This document shows positions 1 to 5,712 of a DNA stretch of 6,928 bases, piece by piece. A program made the translations under genes and the position numbers. Source of the stretch: an uncultured bacterium (GTDB lineage Bacteria > Verrucomicrobiota > Kiritimatiellia > CAIKKV01); NCBI GenBank assembly GCA_903828035.1, contig CAIKKV010000176.1, forward strand, positions 1 through 6,928, written 5' to 3'. Below the pieces are notes generated by a model, which worked only from the letters and a program-made list of their open reading frames with translations, was not told the origin of the DNA and did not search any database. Position 1 is the stretch's first letter. Each line of letters starts with the position of its first letter.

Positions 1-2
1 AG

Positions 3-470
3 AAGCTGGGCGTCAAGCAGGACGACCTGATGAAGGCGAACAAGATCACGGATCCCAAGAAGCTCAAGATCGGCCAGAAGCTGGTGGTTCCGGGTGCGGC
101 GCCGTCCGCGCAGCCCGCGTTCCCGATGGCTCCGGTCGAGCAGGCGCCGATCGCCCCGATGGCCGGCTTTGACTCCACCTCCGCCGTCCCCGGCGTGGCT
201 CCGGTTGCCCCGGCCATGGGCCCTGCGCCCCTGGCCCCGGCCGCTCCCGGCCAGGCTCCCGCGCTGAAGCCCCTGGCTCCGGCCGCTCCCGGCGCCGCCA
301 TGGCGCCCGCGAAGCCGGTGGTGCAGAAGCATCTCGTGGCTCCGGGTGAGACGCTCAAGGATATCGCGATGCTGTACACCGTGACCGTGGCCGACATCAT
401 GCGCGCCAACGGCATGGCCTCCGAAGCGGTGGCCCCCGGCCAGTCGCTGAACATCCCGACTGCCCAGTAA
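3..470 (+). CDS. LysM-domain wall-binding protein, 5' partial
   Basis: The reading frame is open from the left edge (first full codon at 3), so the Met codon at 30 is internal and the true start lies outside. The 155 visible residues begin with the end of one LysM unit (D-D-L-M-K-A-N-K-I, then L-K-I-G-Q-K-L-V-V-P), followed by about 70 residues of Ala/Pro-rich linker. A second LysM unit follows near the C-terminus, with A-P-G-E-T-L-K-D-I-A, V-T-V-A-D-I-M-R-A-N and V-A-P-G-Q-S-L-N-I-P. LysM units bind the N-acetylglucosamine of peptidoglycan, and such linkers act as flexible spacers. No catalytic domain is visible, but one could precede the window, so this may be a wall hydrolase, a division-site protein or a simple adaptor. 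The end lies 20 nt before ftsW, which suggests a shared transcript and a role in wall growth or division. Confidence 0.85.
   Translation, partial: KLGVKQDDLMKANKITDPKKLKIGQKLVVPGAAPSAQPAFPMAPVEQAPIAPMAGFDSTSAVPGVAPVAPAMGPAPLAPAAPGQAPALKPLAPAAPGAAMAPAKPVVQKHLVAPGETLKDIAMLYTVTVADIMRANGMASEAVAPGQSLNIPTAQ
227..293 (+). repeat. Tandem 25-nt direct repeat in LysM linker
   Basis: Two 25-nt copies at 227-251 and 269-293 differ at one base (c236 versus t278) and lie 42 nt apart. Each encodes A/K-P-L-A-P-A-A-P-G, giving a 14-residue period inside the Ala/Pro linker. This is a recent-looking internal duplication of low-complexity coding sequence and a likely place for length variation by slippage or recombination. 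Confidence 0.8.
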
Positions 471-490
471 GTAACGTAAGATGACCAGGC

Positions 491-1672
491 ATGCGTAACG
501 CCGGGAAAGCCCTGGTGCTCATAGTCATTGCGCTGCTGGCGATTGGCATTTTGTTGCTCGCCAGCGCCAGCAGCGTCAAGGGCATGGATGAAGCCGGGGA
601 CATGTTTTTTTATGTAAAAAAACAGATGTTCTGGCTCGGGCTCGGCATCCTGGGCTGTATCGGAGCCGCCTTTTTCGACTATCACTGGCTCCACAAGACC
701 TGGCTTAACATTCTCCTGATCGCGATCACGGCGCTGCTTCTGATGCTGGTCTTCGTGCCGCATATCGGCAAATGCATCAAGGGCAGCTATCGCTGGATCC
801 AGCTGGGGCCGATGAGCATCCAGCCTTCCGAGTTCGCCAAGCTGACCATTGTCATCATGCTGTCGACCTGGATGACGTTGAAGGGGCGCTTCGCCTCGAA
901 CATCAAGCAGGGTCTGGTTATTCCGATCGTCAGCCTGGGAACCATGCTGCTGTTCATTTTCCTGGAGCCCGATTACGGGACGACCTTCCTGCTCGCCGCC
1001 GTGGGGGCCGGCATCATGTTCCTGGGCGGAACCCGCTCGTCGCACCTGGTCTCCTCCGGCGTGCTTGCGCTGATGCTCTTCTCGCTGGCCGTCATGCACA
1101 ATCCCGTCCGCCTGATGCGGTTTCTCTCCTTTTTGTTCCGCGATGCCTACCCCGACGCCGCCTACCAGTTGACCCAGTCCGAAACGGCCCTTGCCCTGGG
1201 GGGGATCTGGGGCGGCGGCTATATGCAGAGCGTGCAGAAGCTGTATTTCCTGCCGGAAGCCCATAACGATTTCATCTTCGCCATCCTGGGGGAGGAGCTG
1301 GGCATGATTGCCACGCTGGGCGTGGTGGTGCTCTTCGTGATGCTTCTTGTTTTCGGCATGGGCATTGCCAGGCGGGCTCCCGACCGATTCGGCTTCCTGC
1401 TGGCGTTCGGCATGACCATGCTGCTGTCCCTCGAGGCGTTCATCAACATCGGCGTGGTGACCGGCTGCCTGCCCACCAAGGGGCTCGCCTTGCCGTTCAT
1501 GAGCGCGGGCGGCTCGAGCATGATCAGCTCGATGGTGGCGGTGGGCGTGCTGCTGAACGTGGCCCGCCACGTGCAGACCCAGGACCTGCATGTGAAGCAC
1601 ATCAAGGATTGTGATGTAAACGCCTTTGACCAGGAGCCCCCGCCGAATGGATCCCGTATCCAACAGACCTGA
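491..1672 (+). CDS. ftsW: FtsW, septal peptidoglycan polymerase (SEDS family)
   Basis: This is a polytopic membrane protein of 393 residues, a normal length for SEDS proteins, with about ten hydrophobic segments from residue 7 to residue 356. SEDS proteins polymerise lipid II into glycan strands together with a class B penicillin-binding protein; FtsW does so in the divisome. Visible signatures are Q-P-S-E-F-A-K-L (111-118), L-E-P-D-Y-G-T-T (158-165), L-P-E-A-H-N-D-F-I-F-A (254-264) containing D260, which aligns with the essential Asp of the family, and T-G-C-L-P-T-K-G-L-A-L-P-F-M-S-A-G-G-S-S (324-343). The Ala-His after L-P-E and the late T-K-G-x-x-L-P-F block favour FtsW over RodA. An in-frame stop at 482-484 makes the ATG at 491 the first possible start. 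Its Shine-Dalgarno is poor, so translation may be coupled to the LysM gene. The last 30 or so residues are polar and probably cytoplasmic. Family assignment is firm; FtsW versus another SEDS paralogue is slightly less so. Confidence 0.93.
   Translation: MRNAGKALVLIVIALLAIGILLLASASSVKGMDEAGDMFFYVKKQMFWLGLGILGCIGAAFFDYHWLHKTWLNILLIAITALLLMLVFVPHIGKCIKGSYRWIQLGPMSIQPSEFAKLTIVIMLSTWMTLKGRFASNIKQGLVIPIVSLGTMLLFIFLEPDYGTTFLLAAVGAGIMFLGGTRSSHLVSSGVLALMLFSLAVMHNPVRLMRFLSFLFRDAYPDAAYQLTQSETALALGGIWGGGYMQSVQKLYFLPEAHNDFIFAILGEELGMIATLGVVVLFVMLLVFGMGIARRAPDRFGFLLAFGMTMLLSLEAFINIGVVTGCLPTKGLALPFMSAGGSSMISSMVAVGVLLNVARHVQTQDLHVKHIKDCDVNAFDQEPPPNGSRIQQT
1631..1636 (+). promoter_or_regulatory. Ribosome binding site that decides the dCMP deaminase start
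   Basis: CAGGAG ends 10 nt before the ATG at 1647. A TTG at 1626, in the same frame, would add seven residues (M-T-R-S-P-R-R) but overlaps this site. The ATG is therefore preferred. Confidence 0.6.
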
Positions 1673-2108
1673 TTGGGACACCTATTTCATGGATATCGCC
1701 CACGTGGTGGCCCGCCGGGGAAACTGCCGGAGGCGCCAGGTAGCCGCGTTGCTCGTCAGGGACCGCCGCATCATTTCCACCGGCTACAACGGCACCCCGC
1801 GCGGAGTGAAGAACTGCTTCGAGGGGGGCTGCAAGCGGTGCGCCGGCGAAGCGCCCTCCGGCGCCGATCTCGGCGAGTGCGTCTGCTCCCACGCCGAGGA
1901 AAACTCCATCACCCAGGCGGCTTACCACGGCATTGCCGTGCGCGATTCTGTCCTGTATTCGACGCTCAGCCCCTGCCTGATCTGCGCCAAGATGATCATC
2001 AACGCGGGCATCCGCGAAGTGGTGTTCGAGACGGAGTACCAGTTCAGCGCCCAGACCCGCGCCCTGCTGCTCGAGGCCGGCGTCCTCATCCGCCAGTTCA
2101 CGCGGTGA
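1647..2108 (+). CDS. comEB: Deoxycytidylate (dCMP) deaminase, zinc-dependent
   Basis: This cytosolic enzyme, of 153 residues from the ATG at 1647, hydrolyses dCMP to dUMP and so feeds thymidylate synthase. The cytidine/deoxycytidylate deaminase fold is clear. The catalytic motif H-A-E at 82-84 gives a zinc-ligand His and the proton-shuttling Glu, and P-C-L-I-C at 109-113 gives the two zinc-ligand cysteines. The extra insertion before the active site, with C57, C62, C65, C78 and C80, is typical of dCMP deaminases and is usually linked to a second metal site; single-nucleoside cytidine deaminases lack it. G-Y-N-G-T-P (46-51) is the family's substrate-loop motif. The gene overlaps the end of ftsW by 26 nt in another frame, which suggests coupled translation. 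A TTG start at 1626 is a less likely alternative. The symbol follows the Bacillus orthologue name and does not imply competence. Confidence 0.92.
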   Translation: MDPVSNRPDWDTYFMDIAHVVARRGNCRRRQVAALLVRDRRIISTGYNGTPRGVKNCFEGGCKRCAGEAPSGADLGECVCSHAEENSITQAAYHGIAVRDSVLYSTLSPCLICAKMIINAGIREVVFETEYQFSAQTRALLLEAGVLIRQFTR

Positions 2109-2143
2109 GATCGGCAACAGGAGGCGGCGCGAGGCCGTTCCCC
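2109..2143. other. 35-nt convergent gap without a clear terminator
   Basis: The + strand deaminase gene and the - strand zwf gene end tail to tail here. The only pairing seen is CGGC/GCCG around a 5-nt loop, extendable by two G-U pairs, with no T run on either strand. Termination of both transcripts may rely on Rho or occur inside the opposing gene. Confidence 0.5.
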
Positions 2144-3655
2144 CTAAAGCTCGCAGAAGGAATCGTCCGTGGAGAGATTCTTGCAGGGAAAACGCCACGT
2201 TTCGCCGGGAACGTCGATCAGCGCGTTGGCCTCCTCAGGCCCCCACGTGCCCGCCGGATAGCCGTAAAGCTTGATTAGCGGGTCGGCCTTCCAGGCCTTC
2301 ACAATGGGGTCGATGTAGGCCCAGGTGGCCTCCGATTCATCGTTGCGCAGGTACAGGGTGGAGTCGCCCTGCATGGCGTCCAGCAGCAGTCGCGCATAGG
2401 CGCCGGGAAGGCTGGCGCCGCCAAGGTCCCGGTAGTGGAACTCCATGCCCGCGCCGCGCGCCTTGAAGCCCGCGCCTGGCACCTTGAGGTTGAACTTCAG
2501 CACCAGCCCTTCGTCGGGCTGGATCCGGATGATCAGCTGGTTCGGCGGCCCCGGATCGCCCGATTCGCCGCGGAAGAGCGTGTGCGGGCTCGGCTTGAAG
2601 TGGATCACCGCCTCGGTCACGCGGGTCGGCAGCCGCTTTCCCGTGCGGAGGAAGAAGGGGACGCCGCTCCAGCGCCAGTTGTCCACGTGGCAGCGCAGCG
2701 CGGCGAACGTTTCCATGCGCGACTCCGGATCCACATTGTGCTCCTCGCGGTAGCCCGGCTCCCGCTTGCCGCGGATCGTGGACTCCAGGTACTGCCCCCG
2801 CACGGTGAAGGCCCGCACGTCCTCCGGCGTCATCGGGCGCAGCGATTGGAACACCTTCAAGGTTTCGTGCCGGATGGAGTGGGCGTCGGGGGCGGCGGGC
2901 GGCTCCATGGCGATGAAGGCCAGCACCTGCAGGAGGTGGTTCTGCACCATGTCGCGCAGCGCGCCGGCCTGCTCGTAATAGCCGCCGCGATTCTCGACGC
3001 CCAGCTCTTCCGCCAGCGTGATTTCGACGCGCGCGATGTAGTTCCGGTTCCAGAGGGGCTCGAAGATGCCGTTTCCGAAGCGGGTGACGAGAATGTTCTG
3101 GACCGTTTCCTTGCCCAGGTAGTGGTCGATCCGGAAAATGCCGGATTCCGGGAAGGCCTCCTGCAGCAGGAGGTTCAGGCGGCGCGCCGAATCCAGATCG
3201 TGCCCGAAGGGCTTCTCGACCACGATGCGCCGCCAGCCTTTCCCGGAGGCGTCCGGGCGATTCAAGCCCGCCGCCATCAGCCCTCGGAGAATCGGCTCGT
3301 GGAGGCCGGGCGGCACGGCAAGATAGAAGAGGATATTGCCGGAGGCGCCGGGGCCGCGGTCCAGCTCGGCGAGGCGGCGGGCCAGGGCCGCATGGGAATC
3401 GGGCGAATGCGGGTCGAGCGGAAGGTAGTGCAGCCGGCCCATGTCCTGTTTGGCGAGGTCGGGGTTGGCTTTCGTAATCCGGTCGCGGAAGGACTGGTCG
3501 TCGAGCGGGGTCCGTCCTGTTCCCAGGACGGCGAGATTCGCGGGAAGCAGGCCGTCCTTCTCCAGCTCGAACAGGGCGGGCAGCAGCATGCGCGCGGTAA
3601 GATCGCCGGAGGCGCCGAAAATGACGAGGATCAGGTTGGCGGTGGCGTCGGACAT
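2144..3655 (-). CDS. zwf: Glucose-6-phosphate 1-dehydrogenase
   Basis: This cytosolic enzyme of 503 residues, normal for the family, oxidises glucose 6-phosphate to 6-phosphogluconolactone with NADP+ (or NAD+). It is the entry step of the oxidative pentose phosphate and Entner-Doudoroff routes. The N-terminal dinucleotide fold carries F-G-A-S-G-D-L-T (13-20). E-K-P-F-G (147-151) follows, then the substrate site R-I-D-H-Y-L-G-K-E (175-183). H240 in R-D-M-V-Q-N-H is the catalytic base, and D177, H178 and H240 fall at the same numbers as in the well-studied Leuconostoc enzyme. F-L-R-T-G-K-R-L-P and the C-terminal Y-I-D-P-I are also present. The ATG at 3655 puts the GxSGD motif at the usual distance from the start; a longer in-frame reading to 3742 would run into the neighbouring gene. 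The gene lies 37 nt downstream of the propeller gene, with no strong Shine-Dalgarno, and a dyad sits in the gap. No 6-phosphogluconolactonase or gnd gene accompanies it in the window. Confidence 0.96.
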   Translation of the reverse strand: MSDATANLILVIFGASGDLTARMLLPALFELEKDGLLPANLAVLGTGRTPLDDQSFRDRITKANPDLAKQDMGRLHYLPLDPHSPDSHAALARRLAELDRGPGASGNILFYLAVPPGLHEPILRGLMAAGLNRPDASGKGWRRIVVEKPFGHDLDSARRLNLLLQEAFPESGIFRIDHYLGKETVQNILVTRFGNGIFEPLWNRNYIARVEITLAEELGVENRGGYYEQAGALRDMVQNHLLQVLAFIAMEPPAAPDAHSIRHETLKVFQSLRPMTPEDVRAFTVRGQYLESTIRGKREPGYREEHNVDPESRMETFAALRCHVDNWRWSGVPFFLRTGKRLPTRVTEAVIHFKPSPHTLFRGESGDPGPPNQLIIRIQPDEGLVLKFNLKVPGAGFKARGAGMEFHYRDLGGASLPGAYARLLLDAMQGDSTLYLRNDESEATWAYIDPIVKAWKADPLIKLYGYPAGTWGPEEANALIDVPGETWRFPCKNLSTDDSFCEL

Positions 3656-3675
3656 GGCATCACTGTAGCGGCCTG

Positions 3676-3689
3676 GGACACCCGTGTCC
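3676..3689. promoter_or_regulatory. Perfect 6-2-6 inverted repeat upstream of zwf
   Basis: GGACAC-cc-GTGTCC lies in the 37-nt gap between the propeller gene stop and the zwf start, 20 nt before the zwf ATG. It could be a dimeric repressor operator or a small hairpin in the transcript. No T-rich tail follows on either strand, so a Rho-independent terminator is unlikely. The sequence shows the symmetry only; a regulatory role is inferred. Confidence 0.35.
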
Positions 3690-3692
3690 AGC

Positions 3693-4955
3693 TCAGGAAA
3701 GCACACAGTAGACTTCCGCTTTCCACGTGTGGCGGCACCCATGCTCGCCCGCGGGCTGGTTCAAGCCCTTCGTGAAGAGGAGCACCGGCTTTTCAACCGG
3801 ATGGAAAGGCCCCGGCAGGGACAGGCTCGGATTCCAGCTGGGAATCTCGGGGTCGCCGTCGCTGACGAGCCGCTGCTGGAAAGTCGTTTTGTCCGCGTTG
3901 GACCCGAGATGGAAAATCTGCAGGCTGGGATGGCCGAACGGATCCGCTCCTTTGGCCAGGCGGGTTTTGTCGACCGCCGCGGCGAGGATGTGCAGGCAGC
4001 CGGCGCCGTCCAGCGACAGGTGGGCCCGGCACGCGCCCCGCTCGGGTGGGAGGGCGTCGTCCAGGTTGATCGTATCCCAGCCGCGCCCGTCCCACCGGGA
4101 GAGGCGGAGCGGGTAGCGGGAGCCCTGGCTGGCGTGGGCGAGGGCCCAGAGCGCGCCGTCCGGTGTCGCCACCACGCCTCCGTTGTAGGGGCTGTGCTCG
4201 GCGGGGAAGGAGGGCACGGCGACCCGGGGCCCGTAGAGCGCGGGGAGCGCGATCCGGCGGCCTTTCAGGTCGAGCCAGGTGGCTCCGTTATCGGGCGAGC
4301 GCAGAACGCCGACGCCTTCGGAGCGCGAGGTTTCGAGAGAATAGAAGTGGGCGGCGACAAACAAATCGCCCCCGGGGCCCGCCGTCAGGCTGGCCCCGTA
4401 AAAGGTGTACTGCGGCTTGATGGCCTGCGCGAACAGCGCCCGGGCCTGGGTCCAGCCACCCTGCGGGCGCTGGATCTGGAACAGGACGGCATACGGCTCC
4501 TCCCCGCCCCGGTACACCATCGCGTCGCGGCCGTCTGGCGTGTTGAGAAGGCAGGCATACGTGGCGCAGTAGCCGACAGGCCTGACGGATTCGAAGGCCG
4601 CAAGCGTGTCGGGCCCGGAGGCCCTGGAATACTTGAAGCTGCCCGAGGGCCATTTTTCAGGCTCCTGCAGCTGGTCCCAGATGCCGTGGGGGCCGTAGGC
4701 GATCCGCAGCCGGCCCTCCGCATCGGCCGTGAGGCTGGGGTTGTTGTGGTTGTCGCGGCCTTCCCCGATCGTGATCGTGTCGCCCCACTCGCCGGCCGCG
4801 TGATCGAAGGTCCGGCCCCGGGTGAGGGCCACGGCATCGGTCCAGACCACATGCGTTTTGCCGTTCCGCGTGACGGCCTTGTTGGCGAAGTCGTAGGCCG
4901 TGGCGCGATCGGAGCCTTGTCTCGATAAAAGGAACGGTACGGAATGCGTGAACAC
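3693..4955 (-). CDS. BNR/Asp-box beta-propeller protein (sialidase-like, BNR_4 type)
   Basis: The protein has 420 residues rich in short beta-strand motifs typical of a six-bladed propeller of the sialidase/BNR class. It carries one clear Asp-box, S-P-D-N-G-A-T-W (220-227), and a D-N-H-N-N-P-S-L block (68-75) followed by D-A-E-G-R-L-R-I-A-Y-G-P-H-G. The latter resembles the BNR_4 family, which includes polysaccharide lyase-like proteins. Members bind or cleave glycans, but the substrate cannot be told here. I could not identify the sialidase Arg triad or a lyase His/Tyr pair with confidence, so it may be a binding protein. The start is GTG at 4955 with GGAG 9 nt upstream. An in-frame TAA at 4962-4964, the stop of the acetyltransferase gene, rules out a longer N-terminus. 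No signal peptide or membrane segment is evident, so the product seems cytosolic, unlike many relatives. It lies 6 nt after the acetyltransferase gene in the same operon. Confidence 0.75.
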   Translation of the reverse strand: MFTHSVPFLLSRQGSDRATAYDFANKAVTRNGKTHVVWTDAVALTRGRTFDHAAGEWGDTITIGEGRDNHNNPSLTADAEGRLRIAYGPHGIWDQLQEPEKWPSGSFKYSRASGPDTLAAFESVRPVGYCATYACLLNTPDGRDAMVYRGGEEPYAVLFQIQRPQGGWTQARALFAQAIKPQYTFYGASLTAGPGGDLFVAAHFYSLETSRSEGVGVLRSPDNGATWLDLKGRRIALPALYGPRVAVPSFPAEHSPYNGGVVATPDGALWALAHASQGSRYPLRLSRWDGRGWDTINLDDALPPERGACRAHLSLDGAGCLHILAAAVDKTRLAKGADPFGHPSLQIFHLGSNADKTTFQQRLVSDGDPEIPSWNPSLSLPGPFHPVEKPVLLFTKGLNQPAGEHGCRHTWKAEVYCVLS

Positions 4956-4961
4956 GGGCGC

Positions 4962-5702
4962 TTACTCCAGGTAGTATTTGAAATAGCGTTTGGGCTCGGC
5001 TTTGGCGGCTTCCAGGAGCGTCTCCACGAAGGCGCGGATGGGGAAGAGGCGGCAGTCGGCGTCGCCCACCCGGCCGCGCGCCTGCCGTCCCAGGCCGTCC
5101 CAGAAGAGGCCCGCCTCCTCGCGGTTCATGAACTGGTAGGGATAGTCGTAGCGGGTCGATTTCTTCCAGGCCCAGAACAGCGTTTCGACGACGTGGCAGT
5201 AGGTCGAGGAGTGGTAGTCCACCCCCAGCATGAGGACCTTGCCGGCGGGGCGCCGGAAGGCCTTGAGCATGGGCGACTGCGTGCCGAAGGCCCGCCCCCA
5301 GGGCGAGCGGTCCCAGGGCGACTCGTAGCCCTCGAGGCTGCGGTGGTCGCCCACAAAGGCGGCGGCGTCCTTCCCGCGCGCCGCCACGGAGTGCGAGAAG
5401 TGGTCCGACCGCACGGAGCCGGGAAGGGAGCGGAAACATTCGGTGAGCCAGCCGACGGAGGAAGGCGTCGAGGCCCGGTTCCACGCTTCGGCCCGGGCCT
5501 CGTGGCCCTTGGGAAGCAGGTTGAACGACGGCATGAGCAGAAGCCCGTCCGGGCCCAGGGAGTCCTCGAGGGCGCCGATGACGGCGGGGGCGCCGCCGTC
5601 GACCGGGCCCAGGCTTTTGAATGACGAGTGGACGAACAGGGTGTCGCCGGGGGCGACCCCCAGCCGGCCCAGCCCGGCCGCCAGTGTCTCTCGCGTATGC
5701 AT
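4962..5702 (-). CDS. AAC(3)-family (Antibiotic_NAT fold) acyl-CoA N-acetyltransferase
   Basis: The 246-residue protein is a little shorter than most members (about 260-290). It belongs to the family named for aminoglycoside 3-N-acetyltransferases, cytosolic enzymes that move acetyl from acetyl-CoA to an amine. Visible blocks are G-D-T-L-F-V-H-S-S-F-K-S-L-G (19-32) and G-L-L-L-M-P-S-F (53-60). The histidine loop R-S-D-H-F-S-H-S-V-A-A-R-G (98-110) follows, and then L-M-L-G-V-D-Y-H-S-S-T-Y-C-H-V-V-E (157-173), whose T167, H170 and E173 match the conserved T-x-x-H-x-x-E. The usual H-P of the loop is H-F here. The family also contains biosynthetic members, for example FrbF of a phosphonate antibiotic pathway, and surface-glycan clusters carry similar genes. 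With an aminotransferase and an SDR upstream, acylation of an amino sugar is more likely than drug resistance. AAAAGG lies 4 nt before the ATG and overlaps the SDR stop. Confidence 0.88.
   Translation of the reverse strand: MHTRETLAAGLGRLGVAPGDTLFVHSSFKSLGPVDGGAPAVIGALEDSLGPDGLLLMPSFNLLPKGHEARAEAWNRASTPSSVGWLTECFRSLPGSVRSDHFSHSVAARGKDAAAFVGDHRSLEGYESPWDRSPWGRAFGTQSPMLKAFRRPAGKVLMLGVDYHSSTYCHVVETLFWAWKKSTRYDYPYQFMNREEAGLFWDGLGRQARGRVGDADCRLFPIRAFVETLLEAAKAEPKRYFKYYLE
4965..4968 (-). promoter_or_regulatory. Ribosome binding site for the GTG-started propeller gene
   Basis: GGAG on the - strand lies 9 nt before the GTG at 4955 and inside the last codons of the acetyltransferase gene, directly before its TAA. 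It supports the GTG start and coupled translation. Confidence 0.6.
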
Positions 5703-5706
5703 AATG

Positions 5707-5712
5707 CCTTTT
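5707..5712 (-). promoter_or_regulatory. Ribosome binding site of the acetyltransferase gene
   Basis: AAAAGG on the - strand ends 4 nt before the ATG at 5702 and overlaps the TAA stop of the SDR gene (5711-5713). Termination of one gene thus brings ribosomes to the start of the next. Confidence 0.5.

Noticed and set aside
2109..2143. Possible bidirectional Rho-independent terminator between the deaminase gene and zwf
   Set aside because: The best stem is four base pairs plus wobble pairs and lacks a T run on both strands.
3653..3660. Second ATG 5 nt upstream of the zwf start, forming a two-codon frame ATG-CCA-TGA
   Set aside because: It has no ribosome binding site and can be explained by chance; there is no sign of a leader peptide.
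3656..3742. Extended zwf start at 3742 adding 29 residues
   Set aside because: It would overlap the propeller gene, and the added residues are unlike the family; the ATG at 3655 gives the normal distance to the GxSGD motif.
2435..3775. A 446-codon open frame on the + strand antisense to zwf
   Set aside because: zwf on the - strand is unmistakable. The antisense product is rich in R, G, A, H and V with no domain, as expected from a GC-rich shadow frame.
3684..4928. A 414-codon open frame on the + strand antisense to the propeller gene
   Set aside because: It has low-complexity composition, no recognisable motif and no supporting start context. The - strand frame carries the Asp-box and fits the operon spacing.
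4962..5702. Aminoglycoside resistance gene
   Set aside because: Fold membership alone does not show drug modification. The altered histidine loop and the biosynthetic neighbours point elsewhere, and no mobile element is near.
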